This document shows, piece by piece, positions 36,601 through 48,079 of a stretch of DNA of 64,000 nucleotides. The stretch's first letter is position 1. Each line of letters starts with the position of its first letter. The notes under the pieces were generated by a model. That model was not told the origin of the DNA, ran no database searches, and worked only from the letters and a program-made list of their open reading frames with translations. Source of the DNA: Allium sativum (taxonomy: Eukaryota > Streptophyta > Magnoliopsida > Asparagales > Amaryllidaceae); NCBI GenBank assembly GCA_030737875.1, contig CM060912.1, forward strand, positions 456,324,310-456,388,309, written 5' to 3'. A program made the translations under genes and the position numbers.

Positions 36601-37491
36601 TATATTTTTCACCGATCTAGAGAAAATTCATTATTTGTTCTTCTTTCGATTCTGTATCATACGGATTACGGTTGGATGGCCAATAACCGTGGGTGACAAT
36701 ATATTCGCTACACTCAAGCTAAATGAGTGGCAGTCATGTATGGTCGGGTTGCAAGATGTTCTTGCTGAACCCCAGTGTATCCACTCTAGAGTACACTGAT
36801 CGGTGAGGTGGTCCCATACCTTGTCATAGTTGGAATCCAATCTCCAATAAGCGCACTGCGGTTTTTGATTTTATACTATATATGTAGAGCATGAGATTCA
36901 AGCATTCTAATATTTGGTTATTTATTTGATTAGACATTATTATAATATCACTGGATTTTGATATAAAAAAATGTTTTGGTTATAGTAAGGTAAAAACTGT
37001 CCATGTTTATGTGTGGGTTGGTCTTACTATTACCCTTTCTTTCAAAAGGTTTTTTCAAAGTTAAACAATATGGTTAGAGTTTACTCACACCAGTCCCATG
37101 ACTGACCCAGAGTTTATTTTGTTAGTTTTCCCTAAACACTTTGGTGCCCAAATTTGTACGGGAGGTCAAGTGTTCAGGATTTTACAGATACGCTTGGAGG
37201 AGCTTGAAGCAGGAGGCTTCACCGTTTGATATTTAGAATTATTTTCCGCTATGTTGTATATATGTTGGTCGCTGATCATGGTATGTATATATGATACAAA
37301 ATTTTGTATTTCAAAAGTTATGTTATATAATATATTTTATTCGTTCCGCTGTGAGATTCTGTTTTGTTATTTCTATTCTTCTTCTATCTATTTCTATTTT
37401 TTGACTTTAATGACTTTTATTTCTGTATTATTTGAGTTGGACGTGCGTTGTATTAGTCAGCTCAGATAGTACGGATTTTCGGGCCATCATA
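33663..37491 (+). repeat. 3' LTR of element C, right part
   Basis: Resumes the LTR of C after E, following the second GTAAA. To about 35270 it has no counterpart in the 5' LTR; from there to the end (GGGCCATCATA at 37481-37491) it parallels 11600-13847. Together with 14901-16771 this LTR is about 5.7 kb, against 3.4 kb for the 5' copy. Confidence 0.8.
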
Positions 37492-37496
37492 ATTCC

Positions 37497-37988
37497 CATG
37501 TGTAAATAGGCTAATAATTAAATAACCACAAATAACACTCAGTTGTTGCAAATCTAATATCCTCCACATAATAACAAATATTTAAAAAAATCTATTTCCA
37601 TAGTATAAGATAATAGAATCCGTAATTTCAAGATATTTCTTTTAATTATCTATATGTTGTTAAGTAGTGCGCAACGTGGCTAAGTCCCTATTCCACACTA
37701 ATCCATTCAATCTTGCAATGAAACTTCCATGTTAATTACAAACCAAACTATGGAATATCTCCATTTTTCTTAACCAATCAATTTATGTTTTCTTTAACTT
37801 CTTAACTTCCCCAATTTTGTCTCTAAGTTAATAAGGTTGTCACATCCATGATTAACCCCGTTCTGTTAAGTAGCAAGTTTCACTCTAACTCCGACCTTTC
37901 CCAACTACTGAGGTAAACAAGTTTTTTCATTAGTCGAAACTTTAACCTATAAAGGTTCAAGGTTCTTATACATGGAAAAGCTTATATA
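37497..37988 (-). other. Flank of C: B LTR remnant and internal part of D
   Basis: AT-rich DNA with no coding frame. A possible LTR end TTGTCACA (37837-37844) would close the LTR of B. The rest to 38378 would be internal sequence of element D, interrupted by the SINE. Confidence 0.35.
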
Positions 37989-38215
37989 GGTTGTCTTATA
38001 GATTTTTATGATTTTGCTCAGGAGGAAAACCGACTGGAGTCGTAAAACCATCCTAGTACACCTAGCCTGGTCCGCGAGCACCACATAAGTGGATGATCTT
38101 AGTGTATGCACACGGTAAGCTCTTAGCATGGAATTCCAGGTTTCGAACCCACGCCACTGTTACTATGACACAAAGTTCTTAACCGCTGGGCTACTGCTGC
38201 GGACGGTTGTCGTAT
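37989..38215 (-). mobile_element. tRNA-derived SINE with target-site duplication
   Basis: The minus strand has a tRNA-like head: box A TAGCCCAGCGGTTAAGAAC (plus 38175-38193) and box B GGGTTCGAAACC (plus 38139-38150), the two internal promoter elements of RNA polymerase III. The body is 38000-38204 (205 bp) and ends ATAAAAATCT on its own strand. Flanks GGTTGTCTTAT (37989-37999) and GGTTGTCGTAT (38205-38215) match at 10 of 11 positions, as expected for LINE-driven insertion. I cannot name the family. Confidence 0.82.
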
Positions 38216-38378
38216 AAATAAAAGAAGAGATCAGAAACCGAAAGAGTTAAAGGAAGGTTGTAACTGACAAGAGGGGATAACTTTATTTTCAAAAAAAAAC
38301 TTTTTGGTTTCCAAAAAATATGCTTTATTTTAAAAATACTTTCTATTAAGACAAAATTTTAGTGATCTTGTAAACTTA
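38216..38378 (-). other. Leader region of element D
   Basis: Sequence between the SINE and the primer site of D, rich in A/T runs. It resembles in layout the leader of element A at about 1690-1820. No reading frame is supported. Confidence 0.4.
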
Positions 38379-38392
38379 GGCTCTGATACTAA
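38379..38392 (-). other. Primer-binding site of element D
   Basis: The minus strand reads TTAGTATCAGAGCC directly next to TGTAACATCC, the LTR terminus. It is one base off the TTGGTATCAGAGC consensus seen in the other elements. Confidence 0.75.
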
Positions 38393-39797
38393 TGTAACAT
38401 CCTATATTCCTTAACGTCACCCAAATGAAGATTTCATTATAAAATATAGAGCATTGTAGGTATAAACACATAAAACATCAGAGAGACTAAGATTTTACAA
38501 GACGTAAAGAAAAATTTTACAGTAGAAAAAGAAACATTTTTTATGAAAATAACAAAAACCATATTCTTTCAATTTAGCCAGGTTGTTACAAAACATCATA
38601 TCTCAAAATCTTAGTTAAACAACATCAGAGTACAAAATAAAATTATCCTCGGTAATAAAAAAGATACAACCTAACCTTGGAGGAGAAACAGAAAGCAATC
38701 CATCTTTTGAACGAATCCTTTAAGATAGAATAAACAATGAAATCGGAAGTACACACTTTCTCCCTGTAAGCCTGAAGGCACGCAAAGAAAACTTCTACTT
38801 GTGAAAAGGTTGTACTGCATGGTCGAATTTGAACGTGTCTGGTGGAAATTGAAGGTTGCGAATTTGAATAAAAGATGGATATGGATTTTCTGGAGGAGGC
38901 GAATTGTTAATATTATGGAAGAATGAAGGTTTTTTTTAAGAATTGTTCTAATAACAAACATCAATACGCTGACTCTCAGAAAAGAACGATAAACATCAGC
39001 GGAGGATATAAAAAGTCACAAGAATTTAAAATATCCTAAATATCATAAACAATTCACGGCGATATGCCAAATTTCATAATACAACATCTGTAATAATAAT
39101 GTAGCAAAATTCCAAATAAAATATTAGGCGACGCATGCAAATGAAGGAAAACGAGGATAAACCAATCTCAGGATCCTTTGTACTGACTATACACTGAACC
39201 AGAGCTAAAAAGAGAAATTGAGAATGCATCTGCTCTGGGAAACACCATACTCCCTCTCTTATAGTCATGGTTACAACTGCCTCTCACCCACTGGTATAGT
39301 GATAATAATCCACCCTTTATATGACAACGCGTAACATCTACGGTCAAGATACTCACATCTGCCCCTATGGTAACTAATTGTTGGCTTAGGTGACACTAGG
39401 TGCACTACATATACCAATAACGATAATGAATACTACTGTGTCATGGATCTAGGGCATGACCCCGCGATCAGGCCGTCAGGATGGATACTGGTCATTCTAG
39501 CCCAATCCTACCATATATAGAAAGTTGGTCAGTGATATTTTGGTGCTAATAACTAACACCCACGCATATATATAATTAAATAAAACTGCAAGTGCACCAC
39601 AGCGCACAAAACTATGCAAAAACTAAACTATTACAAAACATCCACTTACGTACTGCATATAATATATAGCTCATCCGTGGCTAAATATTGTCATAATTCA
39701 GTAAATGAATACTACACATATATGCATTCACCAAAGCGAATACCCCATTGTTAATCCCCTTTTTAAATGTCATGCACGAGCAAAAGATAACCATACA
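38393..39797 (-). repeat. LTR of element D, left part
   Basis: Begins TGTAACATCC on the plus strand and continues to the target site of the LINE-like element (39787-39797). Removing that element joins it to 48080-50098, giving an LTR of about 3.4 kb that ends GGTTGTTACA, followed by ATGTC. No coding frame seen. Confidence 0.65.
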
Positions 39798-39843
39798 TTT
39801 TTCATACAAAATTAATTAAAAAATAGCACACCCTCCTCCTAAA

Positions 39844-40815
39844 ATGGCGTCCAACTTTCCCCCAAAATTTTCACCCGACCAAACATCTCTTCCCGCCTCT
39901 TCCCAACGTAAATCAGCTCCCACCGCCACAGATCTACCGACCTCCACCAATACCTCCTCCACCAGATCCTCCTCCCTAGCCAAACTCACCACTAGTATCC
40001 AATTCGGCTAACCCTAGCACTGAGCATCCTAAGAAGAAATGGTCATTGCTTTTTGAGTCCAAGCCTCGAAATGCAGGAGCTTTCACACCACGGCCGATGA
40101 AACACCACTTCTCTGGAAAAGCGATGCTCCCTACGGCAGAAATTTTTGAAGCCGTAAAAGAGCAGTAGGATGGTTACCTGTAGGGCATTTTCTCGATAAG
40201 CCTCTATCTTACTATGCCGTCACCGACCACTTGCAAAATATCTGGAACCCCATTGGAGGCATCTAAATTAGATCTGCATACAAGATATTCTTTTTTACAT
40301 TGAATATGTTGAGGATAGGGATAGAATACTACGTGCTGACACCTTAATCATTCAAAGTAAACTCTTTATGTGAGACCGTGGGAGGCTGTTTTGGGAGATT
40401 AAACAAAAAACATAAAGTCTTTACCTGTTCGGATTAATCTAACGAATTTACCATTGTATGGATAGTCAAAAACTTGTATAAGTTGGTTAGTGTTGAGAGT
40501 TGGTAAGTTTCTTTGCATGGACCTACCAACGGAGAGATTAGATCGGTTAGAATTTGTGAAATGCATGGTCGAAGTTTCACCACGTGACAAACTTCTGACC
40601 GAATTTCCAGTTATGCTACCTGACGAAAGTGAACTGATTGTTTATGTTAGTTAATTGTGGAGGCCTGAAATATGTGTTAAGTGTAGTGCTTTTCGACATA
40701 CTACTGCAAAATGTAGTAAGTTAAATGAAAAGGCTGCTGAGGATACTCTCAACAAAATAACGCTTGAGACGCCGCGCAAACCTGACCGCCCTAGACCGAT
40801 CAAGAAGGCGGATTG
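39844..40815 (+). pseudogene. ORF1 of the LINE-like element, 5' part (DUF4283, zinc knuckle)
   Basis: An RNA-binding ORF1-like protein. The ATG at 39844-39846 opens a Pro/Ser/Thr-rich start, closed by a stop after 55 codons. The DUF4283 domain follows in broken frames: VGHFLDKPLSYYAVTDHL (about 40178-40231), an EEDRDR-type stretch near 40306, and VGKFLCMDLPTERLDRLEFV near 40500-40558. A knuckle CVKCSAFRHTTAKC (about 40673-40714) has Arg where Gly normally precedes His. A basic proline-rich linker (PRKPDRPRPIKKA) runs to the insertion of F. Several stops and frameshifts show it is dead. The identification rests on the order of these motifs, which is typical of plant DUF4283/zf-CCHC_4 proteins. 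Confidence 0.7.
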
Positions 40816-43800
40816 CTTTGAGAACACGACGCATCAAAACACAAACAGGAGAACATTTCATTGCTATTATAACAATTTACATCAAAGTACAAGATATCAA
40901 AGTAGAAATAAATAATTTACAGCGAAAAAATATCAGAGATTTAATAAATTACAAAGCAATGGAAAATATAATACATGAATAAAATGTGCAACGGAAAACA
41001 TCAACTACCACAGCTGAGAGAAATACAAGGATACAAAACATTTCGAATATAGCTCCAGCCGTAACCCAGGATCCTTTGAAAAGAAATGTCTGCGAAAACC
41101 AAACTACTTGCTGCCCATGTAGAAAATATAGGCACCTAGAGTTTAGGTTAAAACAATAAACTCCGGGTCAGTCATGGGACTTGTGTGAGAACTAAAACAG
41201 TTATTAACTTTATTTTAAAGTTGGATAAATCAAGGGACCACGCCATAAAATAAACAACGCAATGCTAAAAGGAGAAATGATGCCATTATAAGACTCAGGT
41301 CCCATCAAACAATGCAAACATAAACCAATGGGTAGAGTTTTACCTTATAATGGCCAAACATGCTTGATACACGAAATTTATCTTTTATTATTACTATAAG
41401 TGTAGAAATCAACTTTCAATATAAATGTATCAATCATAGTCGGCATAGGTACCATTACATTATGTCTCAATATAGGTTCAAAACTAGAACCGGAGTCGCG
41501 TACTGGAAATTGGATTTCCATCTATGAACCGAGGCAAGGGTTCTCCTCATCTGAATTAAGAGACACTCTAGCAAATGCCTCAGGACTCACGCGCACGTGC
41601 ACCTGGAAAGGAAGAGCCAGCCAGCCGTAGCTTATTAGGGTTACTCCTGAAAAATACGTTCCCTGATCCAATTGGATCGCAATCTGGTCAGTATGTCGAC
41701 CATCAACGGCCTTTTAGTCGACCATATCCGAGGTACCTCGCTATCCATCATCCACATAAGTAAAATTCCTAGGATCCATACCATGACATCACTCTAGCTA
41801 GAAGGGAACACCGTCCTTTATTTCTCTGTTGTCCCCATCCCGTTTCTGGTTCATACCGGGGTGTGAAGCTCGCGAATTAACGCTACACAAAGCTGTTCTA
41901 CTTAAAGCTGTGCTTTTATCATCAACCACAAGACTCTGCTTTTCAACACAAGCCTTGATCCATGCAACTCAACATGCCACATTGTCAATCCATACCATAC
42001 CATTGATTTCTACCAATATATAACCTCTAAGCTCGCGCGCCTCAGAGAAGGGTGTTAAGCAAGAGAATAAATTCTCCGCCACCAAACAAATATATATTTA
42101 GTAGAGATCAAGGAATATAGCACACAATACAATGTCAAACATACAGTCCATTCATACGTCCGTTCTGGGTCTGAACGGAACCAGAGGAACTTTATTCCTC
42201 ATCGCATATATCCAAAACAGGAGAGAGGCCCTTGCGTATCCGGTCGATCTCCAAGTACATCTGGACGATCACTACTTATTACCTCGGCTTAGGTGTACAT
42301 CCCAATCAAGACATCGGAAATCATCCAAACGATGTGAAGATCCCCGATCTTCAACTACCGTCTTCAAATCTTCGAATTTTAGTCATCGTATCAATTATTC
42401 AGAATAAGTTAAACCCGGCCTTTTCGAATAACTCGTGTACCTTATAATCAAGTGCTATAAAAACATCATACACCTCATTCCAATCCAGAATATTCTTTTA
42501 TTCAAATATTCTTGGAAATCATTTTAAACCAAATTAAGGTTTATCAAACTAGTCGGGGTTATCGAGCCTCACCAAAGTAATCATTTATTTTATTTTTCCA
42601 ATCCCAACCTATTCATCCCATGGAGCAAAACTGGCAGTACTCCATATCTAACACCCACTGTGTTATCGGTAAAATTAATTACCCTTTCAAGTTTCAAATC
42701 TAATTAAAGATTTAACTGTCGCACGGAGTAAAACTGGTGGTATTCCATTTCGAACATTTATTGAATTCGGTAAATTTAATTACCTCATTCACATTCCAAT
42801 CTAATTAAAGATCCATTAAAACTCTACTTAGTTTTAATCTTCAAAAATCATTACTTAATGATTATTCAACTTTAGGAAAATAATCCTTCCTTTAACTGGG
42901 TTAAAGAAACAATGTCATTTAAAACAAAGTTCATGATAAACCCAAAATCATCTTCCATCAAAATGGAACTTTCACGGAAATCGAATCAGTATATAATCGA
43001 TATAAATTTCCGTATCCGAGTAAGACTATAAATGGAATAATGACGAAGCCCTTTAAATTCCATAAATAGTAGTTGTCTTCCTTTACAAAATTCCATCTCG
43101 ATTATTAAACCAAATTCCATTCAATTCCAATTTAATATATTAGATTGGAAAACTTCCCTAAATCTTAATTGAAAGATTAATAAATTCCAAATCTTAACTT
43201 CACTATTAATTAGCTTTAAGAACTAATGTCATTTAAAACATCGTTCACAACGAACCCAAAATAAACTACCATTTAATTCCAATTATATTTATTAATTGGA
43301 AAATCTCATTAATCTTAATTAAGATTTATTCTTTTCTCAACTGGGTTTAAGAACAGTGTTATTGAATACACTATTCACGACAAACCCAAAATCCAATTTG
43401 ATACTAAATACAAGGCTCTGAATATAAATCATATCGGCTTATATTCAATATCAAATTCTGAAACCAACGGATATCGTATTGGGAATAACGATGTCTATAT
43501 CTTTCAAGTTCCTCAATAATATCCATATAATCACGGAATCCAATATCAAAATATTCCCAAGATTATTTCTATTCAAATCCATCGCAATTCATACGTTGGA
43601 AAATTCTGATTAGATTAAAACAATTCACACTTCCTTTCAATTCTTTATTCTAGTTGTTAACTAGTTCATTCCGATAAATATCTTTTATCTTTCCAAAATT
43701 TGGAATATTTAATCCACAATCTTTTTAAATCATTTAATATGATTTAATGCAATTTATCCATATTTTTAATAATTTTAATATGGTCATTTCAGTCGATTTC

Positions 43801-44036
43801 CATGTACGGCCATCGAACTGCATTTACTGCGACCTTTTCCAAAACTAATTTGAACATATTTTAAAATATATCCGTTAGATTTCAAACCTCTTAGTATCAT
43901 TCAAAATCTCTTTTCGATACGAACCCAACAGTTCTAGATTTAGGAGAATCCGATGATCGGATCTCCCGTTACATCTACTTAAAGTCAATGGTCGAATTTC
44001 GCGAACGGTCACTACGCGATACGTTCTATTCTGGCC

Positions 44037-44038
<2 letters not shown>

Positions 44039-44069
<31 letters not shown>
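44039..44069. repeat. (TA)n microsatellite in F
   Basis: An uninterrupted TA run of about 15 units inside solo LTR F. Confidence 0.9.
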
Positions 44070-44077
<8 letters not shown>

Positions 44078-45609
44078 TCGATTTCCATTCAAAACGTATT
44101 TTATAAATCATTTTAAAAACGATTCCAACTTCTATTTCAATTTTAAATCAAAATTGAATATTTCATATCATTATAATATTAAAATGATAATATTTTCAAA
44201 ATATTAGATTTTGAAAACAAATATTTTCAATATTAATTATAAAATGAATAAAATCGATAGAAAATTTCGTTCGAGTTAAAATGGCGTATATCTATTTAAC
44301 TTGGCTTTACATATTTTAATATTTTCGTGTCCATCCAAAATCGGACATCAAAATCATATTTTGATTCTTCACTGAATACTATTTTAAAATATTCATTATT
44401 TCTGAATTGGAATCAGACTCCATCAATTACCATATAATTTTATTTATATGGATTCCACACATCGCATGTATTCAAAAATAGTGATAAACAACTATTAAAC
44501 ATTTCATTCACATCTAGAGTGCAATTTACAACTGTATAAGCATTAAATAATTAAATAACGCTTATAACAGTCTGTCAATCAATCAGTTGACATATAATTA
44601 ATTCCAAGGAAGATGTGAATTTATTATCATCCCCAGACCCGTGTGGGGTTTTCAATCATCAACAAATAATTGGGCGATGTGTAAAATTATCATCCCAATA
44701 CCTGTGTAGGGTTTACATCACAGTCCATGTGAACATAATTCACAATATAACGTTTTATTTAACAATGATTATTTTTCACAGTTTAATAATAATAACATTA
44801 AAACTGTAACATCCATTAACCACCATACAAATACTTCAAGCACGGGCAATCAAGACATATTCAGTTATAAAAATAAATAACTGTACAAAAAGTTGAGTGA
44901 GAGAGTTCTCACTTTTGGTTTCCACTCCGTCAGTCTTTTATGGAGGATTTTATTTTTACACTAAATTAAACAGGCATTTAATTTAGCTTAAAAATTCAAC
45001 TTGCTCCGTTTTCATTCTGGTCAGTTCCATGTTGTAGTGTTCGTTGATACGAGCGCAACGGAACTAAAATCATCGGATTTCGATCTCGTATGTAAAAGAT
45101 ATGATATGTAATACATTGATTACTTAATTAATATAACTAAAATAATTAAAGAACAAATTAATTACATCATCCCCTTAATCCTTCATCATTGTTACTCATC
45201 AGCTCACGAAACTGAACTAAACATGCCCTCCTCCTTGAAAAACGCACGCACCACCGGGCCATTACTGGCCGATCAACTATCACCACCACAAAGGGCTTTA
45301 CGCCGCTGTCCATCTCCGTGAGCAATGGCCGACTAGAAACAACCTAGATCTTGGAGAACGTGCTCGAACGCAAGGGCTTTGAGCACATATCTCATGATTT
45401 ACAGCACTGATTATAATCAAACCCGTATGGATTTGAAGACCACGAAAATCTCTACCGTTTGTGTTTAATAACCATAACCTAATTCGAATTGGATTGGAAG
45501 ATTTTGAGGATCAAAGAATTGAACGATTTGGGGCATCGGTTAATGGTGGAAGCACTGAAAATAATTTGACCATGAAATTGTGTTGACTAGAGTTAGGTTC
45601 TAGAAGAAT

Positions 45610-45628
45610 ACACACACACACACACACA

Positions 45629-45696
<68 letters not shown>
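45610..45696. repeat. (CA)n(TA)n compound microsatellite in F
   Basis: CA repeats from 45610 with one CT interruption at about 45629, changing to TA repeats at 45681-45696. The cysteine/valine frame across it on the minus strand is only the translated repeat. Confidence 0.95.
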
Positions 45697-46580
45697 CATA
45701 ATTTAATCCACAAATTATTTGGATATGGCTCCCAACTCCAAATCAAACTCAATGACTGTCGTTCCCAGCTAAATACCCCTATTACGAACACAATGGGATA
45801 TGTTTCGTAAGCTAATTCGATTGTTTTGATCAGTTTTTATCAAAATTAAATCATAAACTAATATAACATTCAATATTAAATTCCAACGTACATTTTAATT
45901 TACCGAGGCCACATACTGACTCCAAAAATTACGAAAATTGAAATCTAGCTATGTTTTGACGATACAGTCCTAAAAAATTTAATTTCGTCGAATTTGGAGA
46001 CCGTTTGAAAAAAATTGGCCTATTTAACTGGCTTATTAATTTAAACTGAAATTGAAAACGCGTTTAAATTTACTACGCTTACATACTAATTCCAAATGAC
46101 TTGAAATTTCAAACCTAACAAAAATTTGACATTCCGGATCCAATAAAAGTGGTATCATCGAAAACGGAGGTCGTTTGCAAAATGGTATTTTTAAGGGCTA
46201 TATATAATATTAAAATATATGAATTCCATAGCGACTATTTAAATTTTATTTTGGACATAACTTACTATTTATAAAGTGAAATCTAAAATTTTCACATTCG
46301 TTAGAAAGATATAATTAAATTGATTCTAACGTTTCTTGTTTCATCCATCTCTGGTTTATACTGAATTATATACATTCAATTGAAATTTAAATTCGAATTT
46401 TCAAACTACCGTGCCATTTCAAGCTCTTTATATAATAAATATAAATTTATAAGTTCTAACCTTGATTTAAATAAATTTTAAATCGTTAATTCTCAAAATA
46501 AATCATTTTAAATTCTTAAAATTTACTAAAATTAATTAAAATAAAATTTTAAATTGGTTTCAAAAATACGGGTTGTTACA

Positions 46581-47808
46581 AGGCTCCACCTGTCGGGGTT
46601 GATTCGAATGCAAGAGGGAAATCTTAGGTGAACTCGAATGGTGCAGTAGTAAGTCAACTGAAAAGTAACAGCGTATGGAAGAAAGTGACCAACAAGAAGA
46701 GAGTTTCCACTGAACCTATATTGAATAAAGATAAAGAAGTGGTTAATGAAGAAAATATGAACAACAACAGTTCTCTACCCTTAATGAGTTGCTTGCTGAT
46801 GATATAGATAATGAAAATGAAGCCAGTTGTGAAGAAGGAGAAATTCTTCAAGTCAGTGACTTACTCTCTAAAGCCTTCCTGCAACATCTTGGCACATTTG
46901 ATTAAACAAGAGCTATGTATGAGGCTTGCTCCAGTATAACTGTTCAACTTAATGATATAGATAATGTAAAACTAGTTAACCATGAAACATTCGAAATCTT
47001 TAATAAAATGGATACCGTTGAGACAGATAAAGATTCTTTCAATGCTGTTGAAAAGAATGGGGATAATGGTGCAAATTTGGCTGGTGACAACAGTGAATAT
47101 GTTGGCACGAAATTGGGTGTATGTGGCAATACCCACCATAAGGTTCAAGAGAAACTTGTTGGAAGTTGTGATACTCTTAACAATTTTCTTCACGGCAATT
47201 TAACCTATATACAACCATACGTGACGGAAGGAAAAAATGACAACATACTGGACACTACAGGAAAGTCTGGTGGATGTAACAGTGGAGTTCAGGAGATCAT
47301 CGAAAACCTTCAAGAGGAGATTAACACTAGAAAATTAGATGAACAAGTGCGCAACGAAAAGATGAAGTTAATGGGAATCATGAGGAAAAACTACAGTACT
47401 ATGCAATCAATAGCTGTTGATCGTCAGAAAGAAGGCTTAATCTCTGCTGATCTAGTGGCGAAAGCAAAGAGAACTTAATTTACTTTTAAGCTAGGTTTCC
47501 TTTATTCCAATAGTAATCGTCCAGGAAGCAATGCTACAGACAATAAAGTGAACAGCAAGGCAAACATGCAAACTTCTCCATCCAAATATTTTCAAATGTC
47601 GCTTGCTTTCGATGTCAAAAATACTGCTCTTAGAAAGCCTGGTCCTTATGATCACATCTTACTGCCAGCGGGTTACAAAGCTCTGTCGGACTACATCATC
47701 AACACGCCTACTAATGTGTCTACTTCTGGGCGTAAACCGGGCAACGGTCCTATCACTAGAAGCAAGAAGATTGAGCTCTTAAAAGGGCTTGATGATGATA
47801 AGGGTTGA
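46581..47808 (+). pseudogene. ORF1 of the LINE-like element, 3' part
   Basis: Coding sequence resumes after F. The part from about 46797 to 47808 is one reading frame broken only by a TAA near 46903 and a TAA at 47476-47478; the open pieces are 46915-47478 (187 residues) and 47548-47808 (86 residues). The first is acidic and Asn/Asp/Glu-rich with a possible coiled coil near its end (VQEIIENLQEEINTRKLDEQ). The second ends GPITRSKKIELLKGL, a basic tail of the kind seen at the end of DUF4283 proteins. Upstream, WKKVTNKKR near 46675 also fits that family. No ORF2 start follows. So few stops over about 1 kb suggest recent loss of function, at odds with the more damaged 5' part. Confidence 0.6.
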
Positions 47809-48070
47809 AGCTAGTCTGTCAATGGAACTGTTCTAGGAGTTCATGAAAATTAATATGTAATGTACTTTGTTACTCCCTAAGTTATGTTTGTAAGGTCATA
47901 TGCTTGTATTATTAATCATGTAATGTTCACTTACCTGTGTGGAAGTCTCTTAGTTAATGTGTATGCTACATATCACTTGGACTACTTTGTATCTTTTGTT
48001 TTCAATGAATAACAGAGTGTTTCGGATTACTATAAAAACCAGTCGGCCTTGCCAAAATAATAATAATAAT
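47809..48070 (+). other. 3' untranslated region and (TAA)n tail
   Basis: Non-coding 260 bases ending GTCGGCCTTGCCAAAATAAT and a short (TAA)n run, directly before the right target duplication. A simple tail at this point is what a LINE-type target-primed insertion leaves. Confidence 0.65.
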
Positions 48071-48079
48071 AACCATACA

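Larger units (their letters stand above)
10437..37491 (+). mobile_element. Element C: non-coding long-LTR retrotransposon, split by E
   Basis: 5' LTR 10437-13847, primer site 13849, internal 13848-14900, polypurine tract at about 14871-14900. The 3' LTR is in two parts, 14901-16776 and 33663-37491, separated by element E. Flanks are ATACC (10432-10436) and ATTCC (37492-37496), a target duplication with one mismatch. The internal region has no protein-coding frame, so the element is non-autonomous and comparable to LARD-type elements, though with a shorter core. Confidence 0.8.
40815..46580 (-). mobile_element. Element F: solo LTR related to the LTR of E
   Basis: The right end is sharp: GGTTGTTACA at 46571-46580, with coding sequence of the LINE resuming at 46581. 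The left end is not resolved and lies at about 40810-40830. Blocks near 41160-41370, 41510-41590 and 41830-42180 match the LTR of E in order (for example the ACCACGCC, ATGCCATTATAAGACTCA and CTTATAATGGCCAAA motifs), as do 42400-42430 and 45740-46260. It is clearly more diverged than the two LTRs of E are from each other. No internal element sequence or second copy is present. A 5-bp duplication could not be confirmed. Confidence 0.75.
39787..48079 (+). mobile_element. ORF1-only LINE-like retroposon, split by solo LTR F
   Basis: Flanked by ATAACCATACA at 39787-39797 and 48069-48079. It begins near 39798, carries one DUF4283/zinc-knuckle protein frame, and ends with a 3' untranslated part and a (TAA)n tail at about 48052-48070. 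No endonuclease or reverse transcriptase sequence lies between the end of ORF1 and the tail. Without F it would be about 2.5 kb. DUF4283 with a CCHC knuckle is the usual ORF1 of plant L1-type LINEs, so I read this as an ORF1-only derivative mobilised in trans (inference). Part of the right duplication is shared with the tail, so the certain match is CCATACA. Confidence 0.65.

Noticed and set aside
38139..38193. A functional tRNA gene
   Set aside because: A and B boxes are present, but the sequence does not fold into a full tRNA by eye and continues into a longer body with flanking duplications, so it is a SINE head.
40804..40822. AAGGC as the target duplication of F
   Set aside because: A partial match to the sequence after 46579 exists, but neither position gives a proper TG start for the LTR, so the left end is left open.
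45511..45699. Cysteine/valine frame on the minus strand
   Set aside because: Translation of a (CA)n(TA)n microsatellite.
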